Below the pieces are notes generated by a model. That model made no database searches, was not told where the DNA came from, and was given only the letters and a program-made list of their open reading frames with translations. From an uncultured Porphyromonadaceae bacterium (GTDB taxonomy: Bacteria > Bacteroidota > Bacteroidia > Bacteroidales > Muribaculaceae), in NCBI GenBank assembly GCA_902470475.1, contig CABRGT010000003.1, positions 21,281-85,280 of the forward strand: a stretch of 64,000 nt of DNA, in the 5' to 3' direction. This document shows positions 17,281-25,918 of this stretch, in pieces. Both the position numbers and the translations under genes were made by a program. Positions within the stretch are counted from its first letter, which is position 1; every line of letters begins with the position of its first letter.

Positions 17281-19827
17281 TTAGATTGAAGCCAGGAGTG
17301 ATTCGAGGGCTTCGGGAGTCACCAGTACGGCACGTGGCTTCTGACCGTCGGCCGGACCTACTATGCCGGCGGCCTCCAGCTGGTCCATGATCTTTCCGGC
17401 CTTGTTGTAGCCTATGGCAAAGCGACGCTGCAGGAGTGACACCGAAGCTGTCGGATTCTGGGCCAGAAAACGGGCACAGTCGTCGAACAGATCATCGCGT
17501 TTGGAAAGATCCACACTGCCCGGTGCTATCGAATTTTTGTCGTTCTCGGGTTCGGGAAGCATATACGGAGTCGGATAAGCAGTCTGGCGGCTGATGAATT
17601 CCACCAGATTCTCGACTTCCGGGGTGTCGATAAACGCGCACTGTACGCGTTCCATCATGGAATTATGGCTGAACAGCATGTCGCCCATTCCTATGAGCTG
17701 ATTCGCTCCCGGACAGTCGAGGATAGTCCGCGAGTCAATGCTCGAGGAGGTTCGGAATGCCAGGCGTGCCGGGAAGTTGGCTTTTATAATACCGGTGATG
17801 ACATCAGTCGAGGGACGCTGCGTGGCGATGATCATGTGCATGCCGACTGCGCGTGCTTTCTGGGCGATTCGGGCTATGTGCAGCGATATGTCTTTTCCTG
17901 CAACCATGATCAGGTCGGCGAACTCGTCGACTATGATCACGATGTACGGCATAAACTTGTGCCCTTTTTCAGGATTGAGTACGCGCCGGCAGAATTTGTC
18001 ATTGTACTCCTTGATATTGCGTACGCCGGCCTTGCGCAGCAGTTCGTAGCGGCTGTCCATCTCGACGCAAAGGGCGCTCAGAGTCTGGAGCGCTTTGGAA
18101 GGCTCGGTGATGATGGCGTCTTCCTCTTCGGGCAGTTTGGCCAGGTAATGGTTCTCGATCTGCGAATAGAGGCTGAATTCGACCATTTTCGGATCGATAA
18201 GCACGAATTTCAGCTCTCCGGGATGCTTCTTGTAAAGAAGCGATGCTATTATACAGTTGAGGCCTACCGATTTACCCTGACCGGTGGCACCGGCTACAAG
18301 CAGGTGAGGCATCTTGGCGAGATCGGCGATGAACACATCGTTACTGATCGTCGCGCCGAGAGCCATCGGCAGTTCCATGCGGCAGTCACGGTATTTCTGA
18401 GAATTGATGATGTTGCGCATGGACACGATCTGCGGAGTGCGGTTTGGGACCTCGATGCCGACAGTGCTTTTGCCGCGGATAGGAGCGATAATTCGTATGC
18501 CAAGTGCTTCGAGACTGCGGGCTATATCCTCTTCGAGACGTTTGATCTGCGCGATGCGCACACCTTCGGCCGGCACGATTTCGTACAGAGTCACAGTCGG
18601 CCCGACAGTGGCTTCGACACGGGCTATCTGTATGCCGTAGCTCTGCAGTGTATCGATTATCATGTTCTTGTTGTCTTCCTGTTCCTGCGGATTGTAATCA
18701 TTGGTCACAGGGCGGTCGATAAGCAGATCTACTCCGGGAAAACGATAATGGCTGAGCTCGTCGCGGATACTGTATGGCGAAGCGGGGAGTTCGGCAGAGT
18801 TTACTTCGTCCCCCGCTTCCTGATTTTCGCCGAGTGCTGCCGCGTTGATTATGAACTGCGGTTTTTCACCGGCAGATGCGGCGACCGGCGGTTCGGTGTG
18901 TGCTTCCTCGTCATCGATTGTGAATCCTATGTCTGATACCGCTTTTTTCACAGGTTCGGATTCAAGTGTGAGCGTCATGGCCTTGGGCTTCTGCGGTTCG
19001 GGGCGCTGACCCGCCGGAGCCGGGGCGACATTATCCGACGGTGTGTCGGGAATATCGGTTATTACAGGTTCGGGATGTCGTGCGCGCGAGGCGGCGTCGC
19101 CCATAGCTGCACGAGCCTTCGATATGCGGCCGCTCATGTTGTTGACTATTGCCGTGATCTGGGTGAGATACATTACGGTAAGCAGTCCGATCAGCGTCAG
19201 TGTTACTGCGTAGGCCAGCAGCGCGTTGCCGTAGCGGAACAGCCATTGGTTGATGTAGCGCCCATGGTTTCCGCCCCAGTTGATTGTCGAGTCGAGATTG
19301 TATGTGAATAGTCCGAGGATTATTGATACGGCGATGCCGGTGAAGAGACACCTGAAAGTAAAGGCCCAGAATTTCAGCCTGATTATGCCGAACAGAGAGA
19401 GAGACATACAGCCCAGATAGAAGACCAGCACGAACGAGCCGAGACCGAGGCCGTCGACAAGCAGCAAGTGGGCCAGTGTCGCGCCTGAAGCCCCTCCGGC
19501 ATTCTCTACGGGCAGCCCGGAGTCAACCAGTTGCACGAGAGTCTGTCCTTCGACCGCACTTTGATCGGATATGCCTGATTTCAGATAGCTGATCGATACA
19601 ATCAGAGTTACTACGCACAGCACGGCGAGAACCACGCCAAGCATCATGCGTGTGCGCGGAGCCGTAAAGAAAGCCACCGCAGGGTTGACCTGTTTGCGGT
19701 ATCCGACCGGCTGCGACGGCTTTTCGGGTCGCTGCGACGGGCGAGGTTTGCGCATGGTTCTTTTTGCCGTCTTTTCTTCGGTTTTCGAGTTCAGTGTGTC
19801 GATATCCAGAGGGTTGAGTGAATTCAT
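17281..19827 (-). CDS. ftsK: DNA translocase FtsK/SpoIIIE
   Basis: An 848-residue protein anchoring chromosome dimer resolution to the division septum. It has an N-terminal membrane domain with about four helices (residues ~60-80, 118-150, 153-177, 195-225), a Pro/Glu-rich linker (~230-340) that is short compared with E. coli, the alpha-beta translocase core, and a winged-helix gamma domain at the end (about ASVSLLQRRFAIGYNKAGKI) that reads KOPS DNA sequences. Walker A is GATGQGKS (513-520); Walker B is in YIVIIVDEFADLIM. The start at 19827 gives a polar N-tail before the first helix. It follows rpe by 28 bases. Confidence 0.96.
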   Translation of the reverse strand: MNSLNPLDIDTLNSKTEEKTAKRTMRKPRPSQRPEKPSQPVGYRKQVNPAVAFFTAPRTRMMLGVVLAVLCVVTLIVSISYLKSGISDQSAVEGQTLVQLVDSGLPVENAGGASGATLAHLLLVDGLGLGSFVLVFYLGCMSLSLFGIIRLKFWAFTFRCLFTGIAVSIILGLFTYNLDSTINWGGNHGRYINQWLFRYGNALLAYAVTLTLIGLLTVMYLTQITAIVNNMSGRISKARAAMGDAASRARHPEPVITDIPDTPSDNVAPAPAGQRPEPQKPKAMTLTLESEPVKKAVSDIGFTIDDEEAHTEPPVAASAGEKPQFIINAAALGENQEAGDEVNSAELPASPYSIRDELSHYRFPGVDLLIDRPVTNDYNPQEQEDNKNMIIDTLQSYGIQIARVEATVGPTVTLYEIVPAEGVRIAQIKRLEEDIARSLEALGIRIIAPIRGKSTVGIEVPNRTPQIVSMRNIINSQKYRDCRMELPMALGATISNDVFIADLAKMPHLLVAGATGQGKSVGLNCIIASLLYKKHPGELKFVLIDPKMVEFSLYSQIENHYLAKLPEEEDAIITEPSKALQTLSALCVEMDSRYELLRKAGVRNIKEYNDKFCRRVLNPEKGHKFMPYIVIIVDEFADLIMVAGKDISLHIARIAQKARAVGMHMIIATQRPSTDVITGIIKANFPARLAFRTSSSIDSRTILDCPGANQLIGMGDMLFSHNSMMERVQCAFIDTPEVENLVEFISRQTAYPTPYMLPEPENDKNSIAPGSVDLSKRDDLFDDCARFLAQNPTASVSLLQRRFAIGYNKAGKIMDQLEAAGIVGPADGQKPRAVLVTPEALESLLASI

Positions 19828-19855
19828 TGTAATATATCAGGAGAGATTATAAATA

Positions 19856-20500
19856 TTAAAGTGAGGCCATTTCGGCAATTACGCGCTTGGGGTCGGGCGC
19901 CGAGAAGACGGCGCTGCCTGCCACAAGTACGTCAGCTCCCGCAGCTGCAAGATCTGGTGCGTTCGCAGGTGTTACGCCGCCGTCGACCTCGATCAGTGCA
20001 TTGGATCCGCTTCTGGTGATAAGTTCTTTAAGGCGCCGTATCTTGTCAATGGTACGAACGATGAACTTCTGCCCTCCAAATCCGGGATTCACCGACATGA
20101 GCAGAACCATATCGACTTCGCAGATGATGTCTTCGAGCATCACGACCGGGGTTGACGGATTAAGAGTCACAGCAGCCTTCATCCCGGCAGCTTTTATTGC
20201 GTTGATTGTCCGGTCGAGATGGATACATGCTTCCTGATGGACATTCATTATAGCTGCGCCGCAATCGCGTACGGCGCCGATGTAATTCTGAGGATTGACG
20301 ATCATCAGATGTACGTCGAGCGGTTTGTCGGTGAGTTTCGATACGGCTTTTATTACCGGAAAACCGAAAGAGATGTTCGGTACGAACACACCGTCCATGA
20401 CGTCGCAGTGCAGCATTCCGGCCTGCGATTCGTTGCACATGCGTATATCACGCTCAAGATTGCCGAAATCGGCACTTAACAACGAAGGCGACACTATCAT
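19856..20500 (-). CDS. rpe: Ribulose-phosphate 3-epimerase
   Basis: A 214-residue TIM-barrel enzyme of the pentose phosphate pathway interconverting ribulose-5-phosphate and xylulose-5-phosphate. Motifs are SPSLLSADFGNL (start), HCDVMDGVFVPN with metal-binding His and Asp, KPLDVHLMI, VNPGFGGQKF and EVDGGV near the C-terminus, so all metal and acid-base residues are present. The start at 20500 (MIVSPSLLS) was preferred to the longer frame because the enzyme begins right there. It overlaps the dedA stop codon by four bases, so the two are translationally coupled. Confidence 0.96.
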   Translation of the reverse strand: MIVSPSLLSADFGNLERDIRMCNESQAGMLHCDVMDGVFVPNISFGFPVIKAVSKLTDKPLDVHLMIVNPQNYIGAVRDCGAAIMNVHQEACIHLDRTINAIKAAGMKAAVTLNPSTPVVMLEDIICEVDMVLLMSVNPGFGGQKFIVRTIDKIRRLKELITRSGSNALIEVDGGVTPANAPDLAAAGADVLVAGSAVFSAPDPKRVIAEMASL

Positions 20501-21180
20501 AATTTGTCCTCCTGATTCTTTTTGGGTGGAAACAGCAGTCGATATGTAATGAAGCCGACACATATCACGCCGATGCCGAGTCCGATCATCGAAAGATAGC
20601 CGTTGTATTCCTCCACCTTATTGAATAGATCGGCGAGAGGAACCATTGTGGAGAGCCACCAGCCGAGAGCGGCGAGTATGGCATTCCATACCAGGGCGCC
20701 GAGTCCTGTAAAAATTATAAACATAAGCACGTTCATACGCGCCAGACCGGCCGGAATCGAGATCAGCTGACGCACGGCCGGTATCAGACGTCCGATAAAC
20801 GTCGAGATTGCTCCGTGTTTGTCAAAGTATTTTTCAGCTTTCTCTACTTTTTCCGTATTGATCAGGCAGGCATGTCCGAAGCGGGAATTGGCAAATTTGT
20901 ATACCAGCGGGCGTCCGATCCATAACGACAGATAGTAGTTGATCAGCGCACCGACAATGGCTCCGGCTGTGGCTACCGCTACTATGCCGAATACGTTCAT
21001 GTCGTCGCGTGTGCAGGCAAGATAAGCTGCCGGTGGCACCACTACTTCCGAGGGGAACGGGATGAATGAGCTCTCGATTACCATGAAAATAAACACAAAC
21101 CAATAGTTGGCATTTTCTACGAACCACTGAAAAAAATCAGCGGCATCAAAAAGCGCGAGAGGGATTGTCAGATCTATCAT
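20497..21180 (-). CDS. DedA family membrane protein (VTT domain)
   Basis: A 227-residue inner-membrane protein with the DedA/VTT signature: FMVIESSFIPFPSEVVVPPA (re-entrant segment with the conserved acidic residue and Pro), then KHGAISTFIGRLIPAVRQLISIPAG, where the paired arginines are the family's functional residues. Three to five further hydrophobic segments follow. DedA proteins move lipid carriers such as undecaprenyl phosphate or phospholipids across membranes and are linked to membrane potential and peptide resistance. It is the first gene of the dedA-rpe-ftsK-lolA-trxB run, with a -7 box 21 bases upstream. Confidence 0.92.
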   Translation of the reverse strand: MIDLTIPLALFDAADFFQWFVENANYWFVFIFMVIESSFIPFPSEVVVPPAAYLACTRDDMNVFGIVAVATAGAIVGALINYYLSLWIGRPLVYKFANSRFGHACLINTEKVEKAEKYFDKHGAISTFIGRLIPAVRQLISIPAGLARMNVLMFIIFTGLGALVWNAILAALGWWLSTMVPLADLFNKVEEYNGYLSMIGLGIGVICVGFITYRLLFPPKKNQEDKL

Positions 21181-21200
21181 TTTTTTGTCTATTTACACTG

Positions 21201-21208
21201 CAAATTTA
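21201..21208 (-). promoter_or_regulatory. -7 promoter box for the dedA operon
   Basis: TAAATTTG on the minus strand, 20 bases before the dedA start codon. The opposing promoter for the MATE gene is 75 bases away, so this is a divergent control region. Confidence 0.55.
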
Positions 21209-21282
21209 CACAAAAATTCTCGACTTTTTCTATTTTGTCATGAATGTATCAGTAAATTTTTTCAAATTCCGTAAATTATTGC

Positions 21283-21290
21283 TACCTTTG
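21283..21290 (+). promoter_or_regulatory. -7 promoter box for the MATE gene
   Basis: TACCTTTG matches TAnnTTTG. It lies 107 bases before the MATE start codon, leaving a leader of about 100 bases that folds into hairpins. Confidence 0.65.
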
Positions 21291-21308
21291 CACCCGATTC
21301 ATCGGAGG

Positions 21309-21378
21309 GCCGATAGTCGCAACTATTTTGGCTGGATAAGATGTCGGGTGCGCCCGGTTTCTTATCCGTCATTTTTTT
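21309..21378 (+). promoter_or_regulatory. Leader with terminator hairpin (attenuator or riboswitch-like) before the MATE gene
   Basis: Two hairpins lie in the MATE leader. The first (21309-21332) is GCC with an ATAGT/ACTAT stem and a CGCA loop. The second pairs GGATAAG (21334-21340) with CTTATCC (21361-21367) around an inner CGGG/CCCG stem (21345-21356), and is followed by seven Ts (21372-21378). That is an intrinsic terminator inside a 5' leader, 19 bases before the start codon, so the gene is probably controlled by premature termination. I do not recognise a named riboswitch class and cannot resolve the antiterminator from sequence alone. Confidence 0.6.
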
Positions 21379-21397
21379 ATATACGTTTGATAAATCT

Positions 21398-22744
21398 ATG
21401 GAGAATTCAGAAAAGACAGGACTCGACTATGCCGGGGGCAAAATTGGCCGGCTTTTCTCAAAAATGTTCTTCCCTACTCTATTGGGGTTAATTTTTAATG
21501 CACTGATTACAATAGTCGACGGCATATTTGTCGGGCGCGGTGTCGGAGCCGACGGCATTGCCGCCGTCAATATCATAGCCCCACTGTATATGATAGTCAC
21601 CGGCTGCGGCCTCATGTTCGGTATCGGATCTTCGGTGGTAGCTGGAATAGCGTTGGCGCAGGATGCCGGTCGCAAGGCTGCTGTCAGTGTCACGCAAGGA
21701 TGTGTTTTTTCGTCAGTCCTGATTCTTGCGCTGATAGCAGTTCTCGCCGTGTTTCCCGAAGGCACGGCAAAGTTGCTCGGCTGTTCTCCTGAACTCATGC
21801 CGCATGCGCTCGACTATCTGACATGGCTGATTCCCGGAATGTTCTTCTTGTGCTTCGAATGCATCGGTATGATGGTGATCCGTCTTGACGGTTCGCCTAA
21901 ATACGCCATGTTCTGTAATATAATACCGGCCGTCATCAATATAGTCCTTGATTACTGGCTCGTGTTTCCGTGCGGCATGGGTGTTAAGGGAGCCGCGATA
22001 GCCACATCGGCCAGCATCGCTATCGGAGGTCTGATGGTACTCGTGTATTTTCTGCGGTTCTCCTATGTAATAAAGTTCATATGGAGCGGCAAAGGCTTCT
22101 TCTCGAATATCTGGCATCAGGTGCGGATAGGTTCGTCGGCATTTGTCACCGAGATAGCCATGTCAGTGATGATGCTGACAGGCAACTTTATGTTTATGAA
22201 ATACTACAGCGAGGCCGGTGTGGCCGCGTTCAGCATCGCCTGCTATCTTTTCCCGCTTATATTTATGATGAGCAATGCCGTGGCCCAGTCGGCACAGCCT
22301 ATAATCAGTTTCAACTATGGAGCTAATGCGTTCGGCCGTGTCTCGCAGACGTTCGCGCTAAGCATAAAGGTCGCCGCCCTGTGCGGCATGATCTCATTTC
22401 TGTCGATAGCGTTTTTCTCGCGTGGCATTGTATCCATGTTCATTTCTCCCGACTGCGCTGCAGGGCGGCTCGCTTCCGCCGGTCTTCCGGTGTATGCTGT
22501 CTGCGCGGTGTTCTTTGCCGTCAACATTTCATTCATCGGTTATTATCAGAGCATCGACAAGGCTGTAAAGGCAATGTTTTTCACGTTGATGCGCGGTGTC
22601 GTGGTGCTGGTACCCATGTTCTGTATTCTACCCGGAATATTTGGAGCCAACGGCCTTTGGGCCGCCATTCCGGCATCCGAAGTACTGACCCTCGTGACAA
22701 TTGTCCTTAATTACTGTTATTCAAGAAAACACTCGCGGGTATAA
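21398..22744 (+). CDS. MATE family multidrug efflux transporter
   Basis: A 448-residue inner-membrane transporter of the MATE (MOP) superfamily that exports cationic drugs or metabolites using a Na+ or H+ gradient. About 12 membrane segments are visible, opening with LFSKMFFPTLLGLIFNALITIVDGIFVGRGVGADGIAAVN, the typical first-helix pattern, and the duplicated second half starts near VRIGSSAFVTEIAMSVMML. It is closest to the Clostridium/Bacteroides MepA-like group by general appearance. The start at 21398 (MENSEKTGLDYAGG) was chosen because the longer frame would begin inside the terminator hairpin. The leader suggests ligand-dependent control; the substrate is not known. Confidence 0.9.
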   Translation: MENSEKTGLDYAGGKIGRLFSKMFFPTLLGLIFNALITIVDGIFVGRGVGADGIAAVNIIAPLYMIVTGCGLMFGIGSSVVAGIALAQDAGRKAAVSVTQGCVFSSVLILALIAVLAVFPEGTAKLLGCSPELMPHALDYLTWLIPGMFFLCFECIGMMVIRLDGSPKYAMFCNIIPAVINIVLDYWLVFPCGMGVKGAAIATSASIAIGGLMVLVYFLRFSYVIKFIWSGKGFFSNIWHQVRIGSSAFVTEIAMSVMMLTGNFMFMKYYSEAGVAAFSIACYLFPLIFMMSNAVAQSAQPIISFNYGANAFGRVSQTFALSIKVAALCGMISFLSIAFFSRGIVSMFISPDCAAGRLASAGLPVYAVCAVFFAVNISFIGYYQSIDKAVKAMFFTLMRGVVVLVPMFCILPGIFGANGLWAAIPASEVLTLVTIVLNYCYSRKHSRV

Positions 22745-22769
22745 TTTTTTTGATCGGTTTGTCACTTTT

Positions 22770-22812
22770 CAACATATGTTGACGTCATATATGTGACGTC
22801 GCTGTAATTTTG
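22770..22812 (+). promoter_or_regulatory. Paired palindromes and -7 box before the TonB-dependent receptor
   Basis: CAACATATGTTG (22770-22781) is a perfect 12-bp palindrome. It shares its last base with GACGTCATATATGTGACGTC (22781-22800), a 20-bp palindrome with two symmetric mismatches. TAATTTTG (22805-22812) is the -7 box. The palindromes sit where a repressor or activator would contact the -33 region. Confidence 0.55.
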
Positions 22813-22839
22813 CAGCGAAATTATTTATAGACATAAGAA

Positions 22840-24918
22840 ATGAGACAAATCATCACAGTACTTCTGACCATTCTTAGTGTATTAATCTGTTTCGCACAAC
22901 CGGAACAGGAAGATTCGGTAAATGTTGAAGAACTTCAGGAAATCGTCATCGAGGCACCGCGTGTGATCCGCAAGTCCGACATGGACGTCTATCACCCGTC
23001 AAAATCGGCCGTGGAGTATTCCAGTAACGGCATGCAGTTGCTCAACAATCTTATGATTCCGTCGCTGACGGTAAGCGACGCGCTCGGTACGGTCCAGGCA
23101 GCCGGCCAGTCGGTGCAGATCCGTATCAACGGTCGTGAAACTTCTGTCGATCAGGTTCGCGCTCTGCTTCCCGAAACAATCAAGCGCGTGGAATGGATTG
23201 ACAATCCAGGACTGCGTTACGGAGGAGCCAACTATGTGCTTAATATAATAGTGACGAATCCTACCGTCGGAGGATCTCTCCAGACTATTGCCCGGCCGGC
23301 GCTCAACGCCGCATGGGGTTTCTATATGGCCGATGCCAAACTGAATCACGGCAACTCACAGTGGGAAGTGGGGACGAACCTTAAACTGACCCGCAACATA
23401 AAGGGACACCGTGATTATTTCGAGACGTTCACTTATCCCGACGGAACATCACTGACACGCCGTGAGACACCACGAGGCGGCAGACTCAACAATACATTCG
23501 GCAACGCATGGGCCTCATACAGCTATATCAAGCCCGATACTACAGTGTTTATGGCTGAATTCATATTGAACAGAAAATTCAATGACCGGACACGCTATGA
23601 CGGGCTCCTATCGCTGAGCGACGGTTCTGACGATATTCTGCTTTCCGACATACAGGGCAGCCAAGGCACCACGCCGTCGCTTTCGCTGTACTGGCAACAG
23701 AATTTCCAAAACCGTCAGATGTTAGTCTTCAATTTCAATAGTTCTTTCTATTTCGGACGCACGTATTCCGACTATATCGAACGGCAGTCACCGTCGATGG
23801 CAAGTCTCAATGATATCCGTACCGATATCCGTGACCGCAACCAGGCCTATGCCGTGGAAGCTGACTATATCAAGAATTGGGAAGACTCGCGCCTGACCGT
23901 AGGCGCGTCATACACGGCCAACCGCAACCGGTCTCGCTACGATAACCTTGACGGACGCGTATTTCATCAGCGCCAGGACCGCGTATATTTCTACGCCGAG
24001 TATTACCGCCGGTTCGGCAAATGGACAGCGACAGCCGGGATGGGCGCACAGTACACTGACTTTCTTTTCCGCGAATCCGATCAGGGCAATCATTCATGGA
24101 GCCCGCGTCCGCAGGCAACCATAACGTATTCGCCGAATCAGAAGCACAACTTCAGGCTGAATTTCACATCCTGGCAATCAGCTCCGTCTCTGGCCGAGAC
24201 AAACATCGTGCCGCAGCAGCTCGATGGCTTTCAGTGGCGCATCGGCAACCAGAATCTGGAGACAGCCAACTCGTACATGCTTACTTTCCGCTATGGTTTC
24301 AGCCTGCCCCGTGTGAGCGGTTCGTTCGGAGTACGCGCCTTTACTTCTCCCAACGCCATCACACCCCTGCTGTATTGGGAAGGCGACCGTCTGATCACGA
24401 CCTATGAAAACAGTCGCGGACTGCAGAACCTCTCATTCTTCCTTGCTCCTCAGATTGAAATTATCCCCGACTGGCTCATGGCGAGCGGCTATGTACAGTT
24501 CAGACGCGAGCGCATGCGCGGCACAGGCTATGCATTATACAACAGCGGCTGGAGCGGCAACGCCGCCATACAGCTGATGCACTGGGGATTTGTACTCTCC
24601 GGACAGTATATCCGCGCACAGCGCGATCTGTGGGGCGAGAAGATTTCTTGGGGTGAGGATCTCAACATCATAGATTTGAGCTATAACTGGAAAACATGGC
24701 AATTCAGCGCCGGCGTAATCATGCCGTTCGGCCGATACGACCAGGGCAGCAAGTCGCTCAGCAAATGGAACCGCAACGAGCAGCACATGCGGCTCAACAT
24801 GCGCTGGCCCTACATTTCGATATCATATAATCTGCAATGGGGACGCCAGAAGCGCGGAGCTGAAAAGCTTATAGATGTCGACGCCAATGCCGACCGTTCC
24901 ACTGCCGGCGGCCGCTGA
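22840..24918 (+). CDS. TonB-dependent receptor-like outer-membrane barrel protein
   Basis: A 692-residue protein with a signal peptide (residues ~1-19, ending CFAQ), a plug-like domain (about 28-145, with VEELQEIVIEAPRVI and SVQIRINGRETSVDQVR) and a ~540-residue barrel of alternating aromatic strands. It lacks the carboxypeptidase-regulatory N-domain seen in SusC proteins, and no SusD is beside it, so it is not a polysaccharide-locus receptor. The plug ends in ERVEWIDNPGLRYGG-like sequence typical of the outer-membrane beta-barrel TonB-receptor group in Bacteroidales. It is probably monocistronic: its own promoter with palindromes, then a bidirectional terminator. The substrate is unknown. 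Confidence 0.8.
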   Translation: MRQIITVLLTILSVLICFAQPEQEDSVNVEELQEIVIEAPRVIRKSDMDVYHPSKSAVEYSSNGMQLLNNLMIPSLTVSDALGTVQAAGQSVQIRINGRETSVDQVRALLPETIKRVEWIDNPGLRYGGANYVLNIIVTNPTVGGSLQTIARPALNAAWGFYMADAKLNHGNSQWEVGTNLKLTRNIKGHRDYFETFTYPDGTSLTRRETPRGGRLNNTFGNAWASYSYIKPDTTVFMAEFILNRKFNDRTRYDGLLSLSDGSDDILLSDIQGSQGTTPSLSLYWQQNFQNRQMLVFNFNSSFYFGRTYSDYIERQSPSMASLNDIRTDIRDRNQAYAVEADYIKNWEDSRLTVGASYTANRNRSRYDNLDGRVFHQRQDRVYFYAEYYRRFGKWTATAGMGAQYTDFLFRESDQGNHSWSPRPQATITYSPNQKHNFRLNFTSWQSAPSLAETNIVPQQLDGFQWRIGNQNLETANSYMLTFRYGFSLPRVSGSFGVRAFTSPNAITPLLYWEGDRLITTYENSRGLQNLSFFLAPQIEIIPDWLMASGYVQFRRERMRGTGYALYNSGWSGNAAIQLMHWGFVLSGQYIRAQRDLWGEKISWGEDLNIIDLSYNWKTWQFSAGVIMPFGRYDQGSKSLSKWNRNEQHMRLNMRWPYISISYNLQWGRQKRGAEKLIDVDANADRSTAGGR

Positions 24919-24930
24919 CCTGTAGCCCAT

Positions 24931-24986
24931 AAGAAACCGGGATGACTGAATAGCCCAAACAGCTGGATCAGTCATCCCGGTTTCTT
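24931..24986. terminator. Bidirectional terminator between convergent genes
   Basis: A perfect 19-bp inverted repeat (24931-24949 with 24968-24986) with an 18-base loop. T-rich sequence follows on the plus side (TTTCTTATTTC), and the stem's own AAGAAA start gives a T-run on the minus side. It lies between the receptor gene and pyrD. Confidence 0.9.
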
Positions 24987-25006
24987 ATTTCTTTATATCA
25001 GATGTA

Positions 25007-25918
25007 TCAGATTATGCCGCGGATCGAGTCAATGTCAGCGATGCCGTGTCGGGTCATGTAATCGGCGATGCCGTCGATGACCTTGACGGTAGTCTGCGGA
25101 TCGACGAAGTTGGCGGTACCGATCTGAACGGCCGACGCACCGGCCATGATAAACTGAAGTGCGTCATCTGAATTCATGATTCCGCCTAATCCGACTACCG
25201 GTATCGATACACGATGCGCTACCTGCCACACCATGCGAACGGCTATGGGACGTACAGCCGGCCCCGAAAGTCCGCCGGTAATTGTCGACAGACTCGGCTT
25301 TCTACGCTCGACATCTATGTTCATTGCCAGCAGAGTATTTATGAGCGATACACTGTCGGCTCCTGCGCCCTCGACAGCTGATGCTATGGAAGCGATGTCT
25401 GTCACGTTTGGCGACAATTTTACCATAAGGTGCCGCGGCCACACCTTGCGGACAGCGGCGGTAACCTCCGCTGCTCCAGCTTCGGTTGTCCCGAACGCCA
25501 TTCCGCCTGCTTTCACGTTCGGACACGAGATGTTGACTTCGATGGCATTGATTCTTTCGAGTGCGGCTATGCGTTGCGCTGTAGCCACGTAATCGTCGAC
25601 GTTGGCGCCTGACACATTCACAATAATCTGTGTGTCAAGATGCGCTATTGCAGGATAGATGTGTTCTGCAAAATGATCGACACCTTTGTTTTGCAGCCCT
25701 ACAGCATTGATCATTCCCGACGGAGTCTCTACCATACGGGGTGAATCGTTGCCTTGGCGTGGGTTGAGCGTAGTCCCTTTGACAATGAAACCGCCAAGCC
25801 GTTCGAGGTCTATGAAAGGCGCATACTCCGTGCCGTATCCGAACGTACCGGAAGCGGTGAGGACGGGATTCTTGAGTTTCAGACCTTTTCCGAGGTCGAC
25901 AGCGAGATTCAGTTCCAT
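25007..25918 (-). CDS. pyrD: Dihydroorotate dehydrogenase, catalytic subunit (class 1B)
   Basis: A 303-residue FMN-containing TIM barrel that oxidises dihydroorotate to orotate in pyrimidine synthesis. Class 1B features are the substrate and FMN motif TASGTFGYGTEY at the start, NVSGANVDDY, the catalytic cysteine in EVNISCPNVK, and GLGGIMNSDDALQFIMAGAS near the C-terminus. The class 1B enzyme works with PyrK and NAD+, and pyrK is directly upstream, overlapping by 10 bases. The pair is the last part of a run with murU and the AmgK-RapZ fusion. Confidence 0.96.
   Translation of the reverse strand: MELNLAVDLGKGLKLKNPVLTASGTFGYGTEYAPFIDLERLGGFIVKGTTLNPRQGNDSPRMVETPSGMINAVGLQNKGVDHFAEHIYPAIAHLDTQIIVNVSGANVDDYVATAQRIAALERINAIEVNISCPNVKAGGMAFGTTEAGAAEVTAAVRKVWPRHLMVKLSPNVTDIASIASAVEGAGADSVSLINTLLAMNIDVERRKPSLSTITGGLSGPAVRPIAVRMVWQVAHRVSIPVVGLGGIMNSDDALQFIMAGASAVQIGTANFVDPQTTVKVIDGIADYMTRHGIADIDSIRGII

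Noticed and set aside
17665..18936. A 423-codon open frame on the plus strand inside ftsK
   Set aside because: It is antisense to the conserved translocase core, has no recognisable domain and no promoter.
21290..21351. GCACCCGA/TCGGGTGC pairing as a certain antiterminator
   Set aside because: The first arm overlaps the -7 box and may not be transcribed. It is mentioned as a possibility only.
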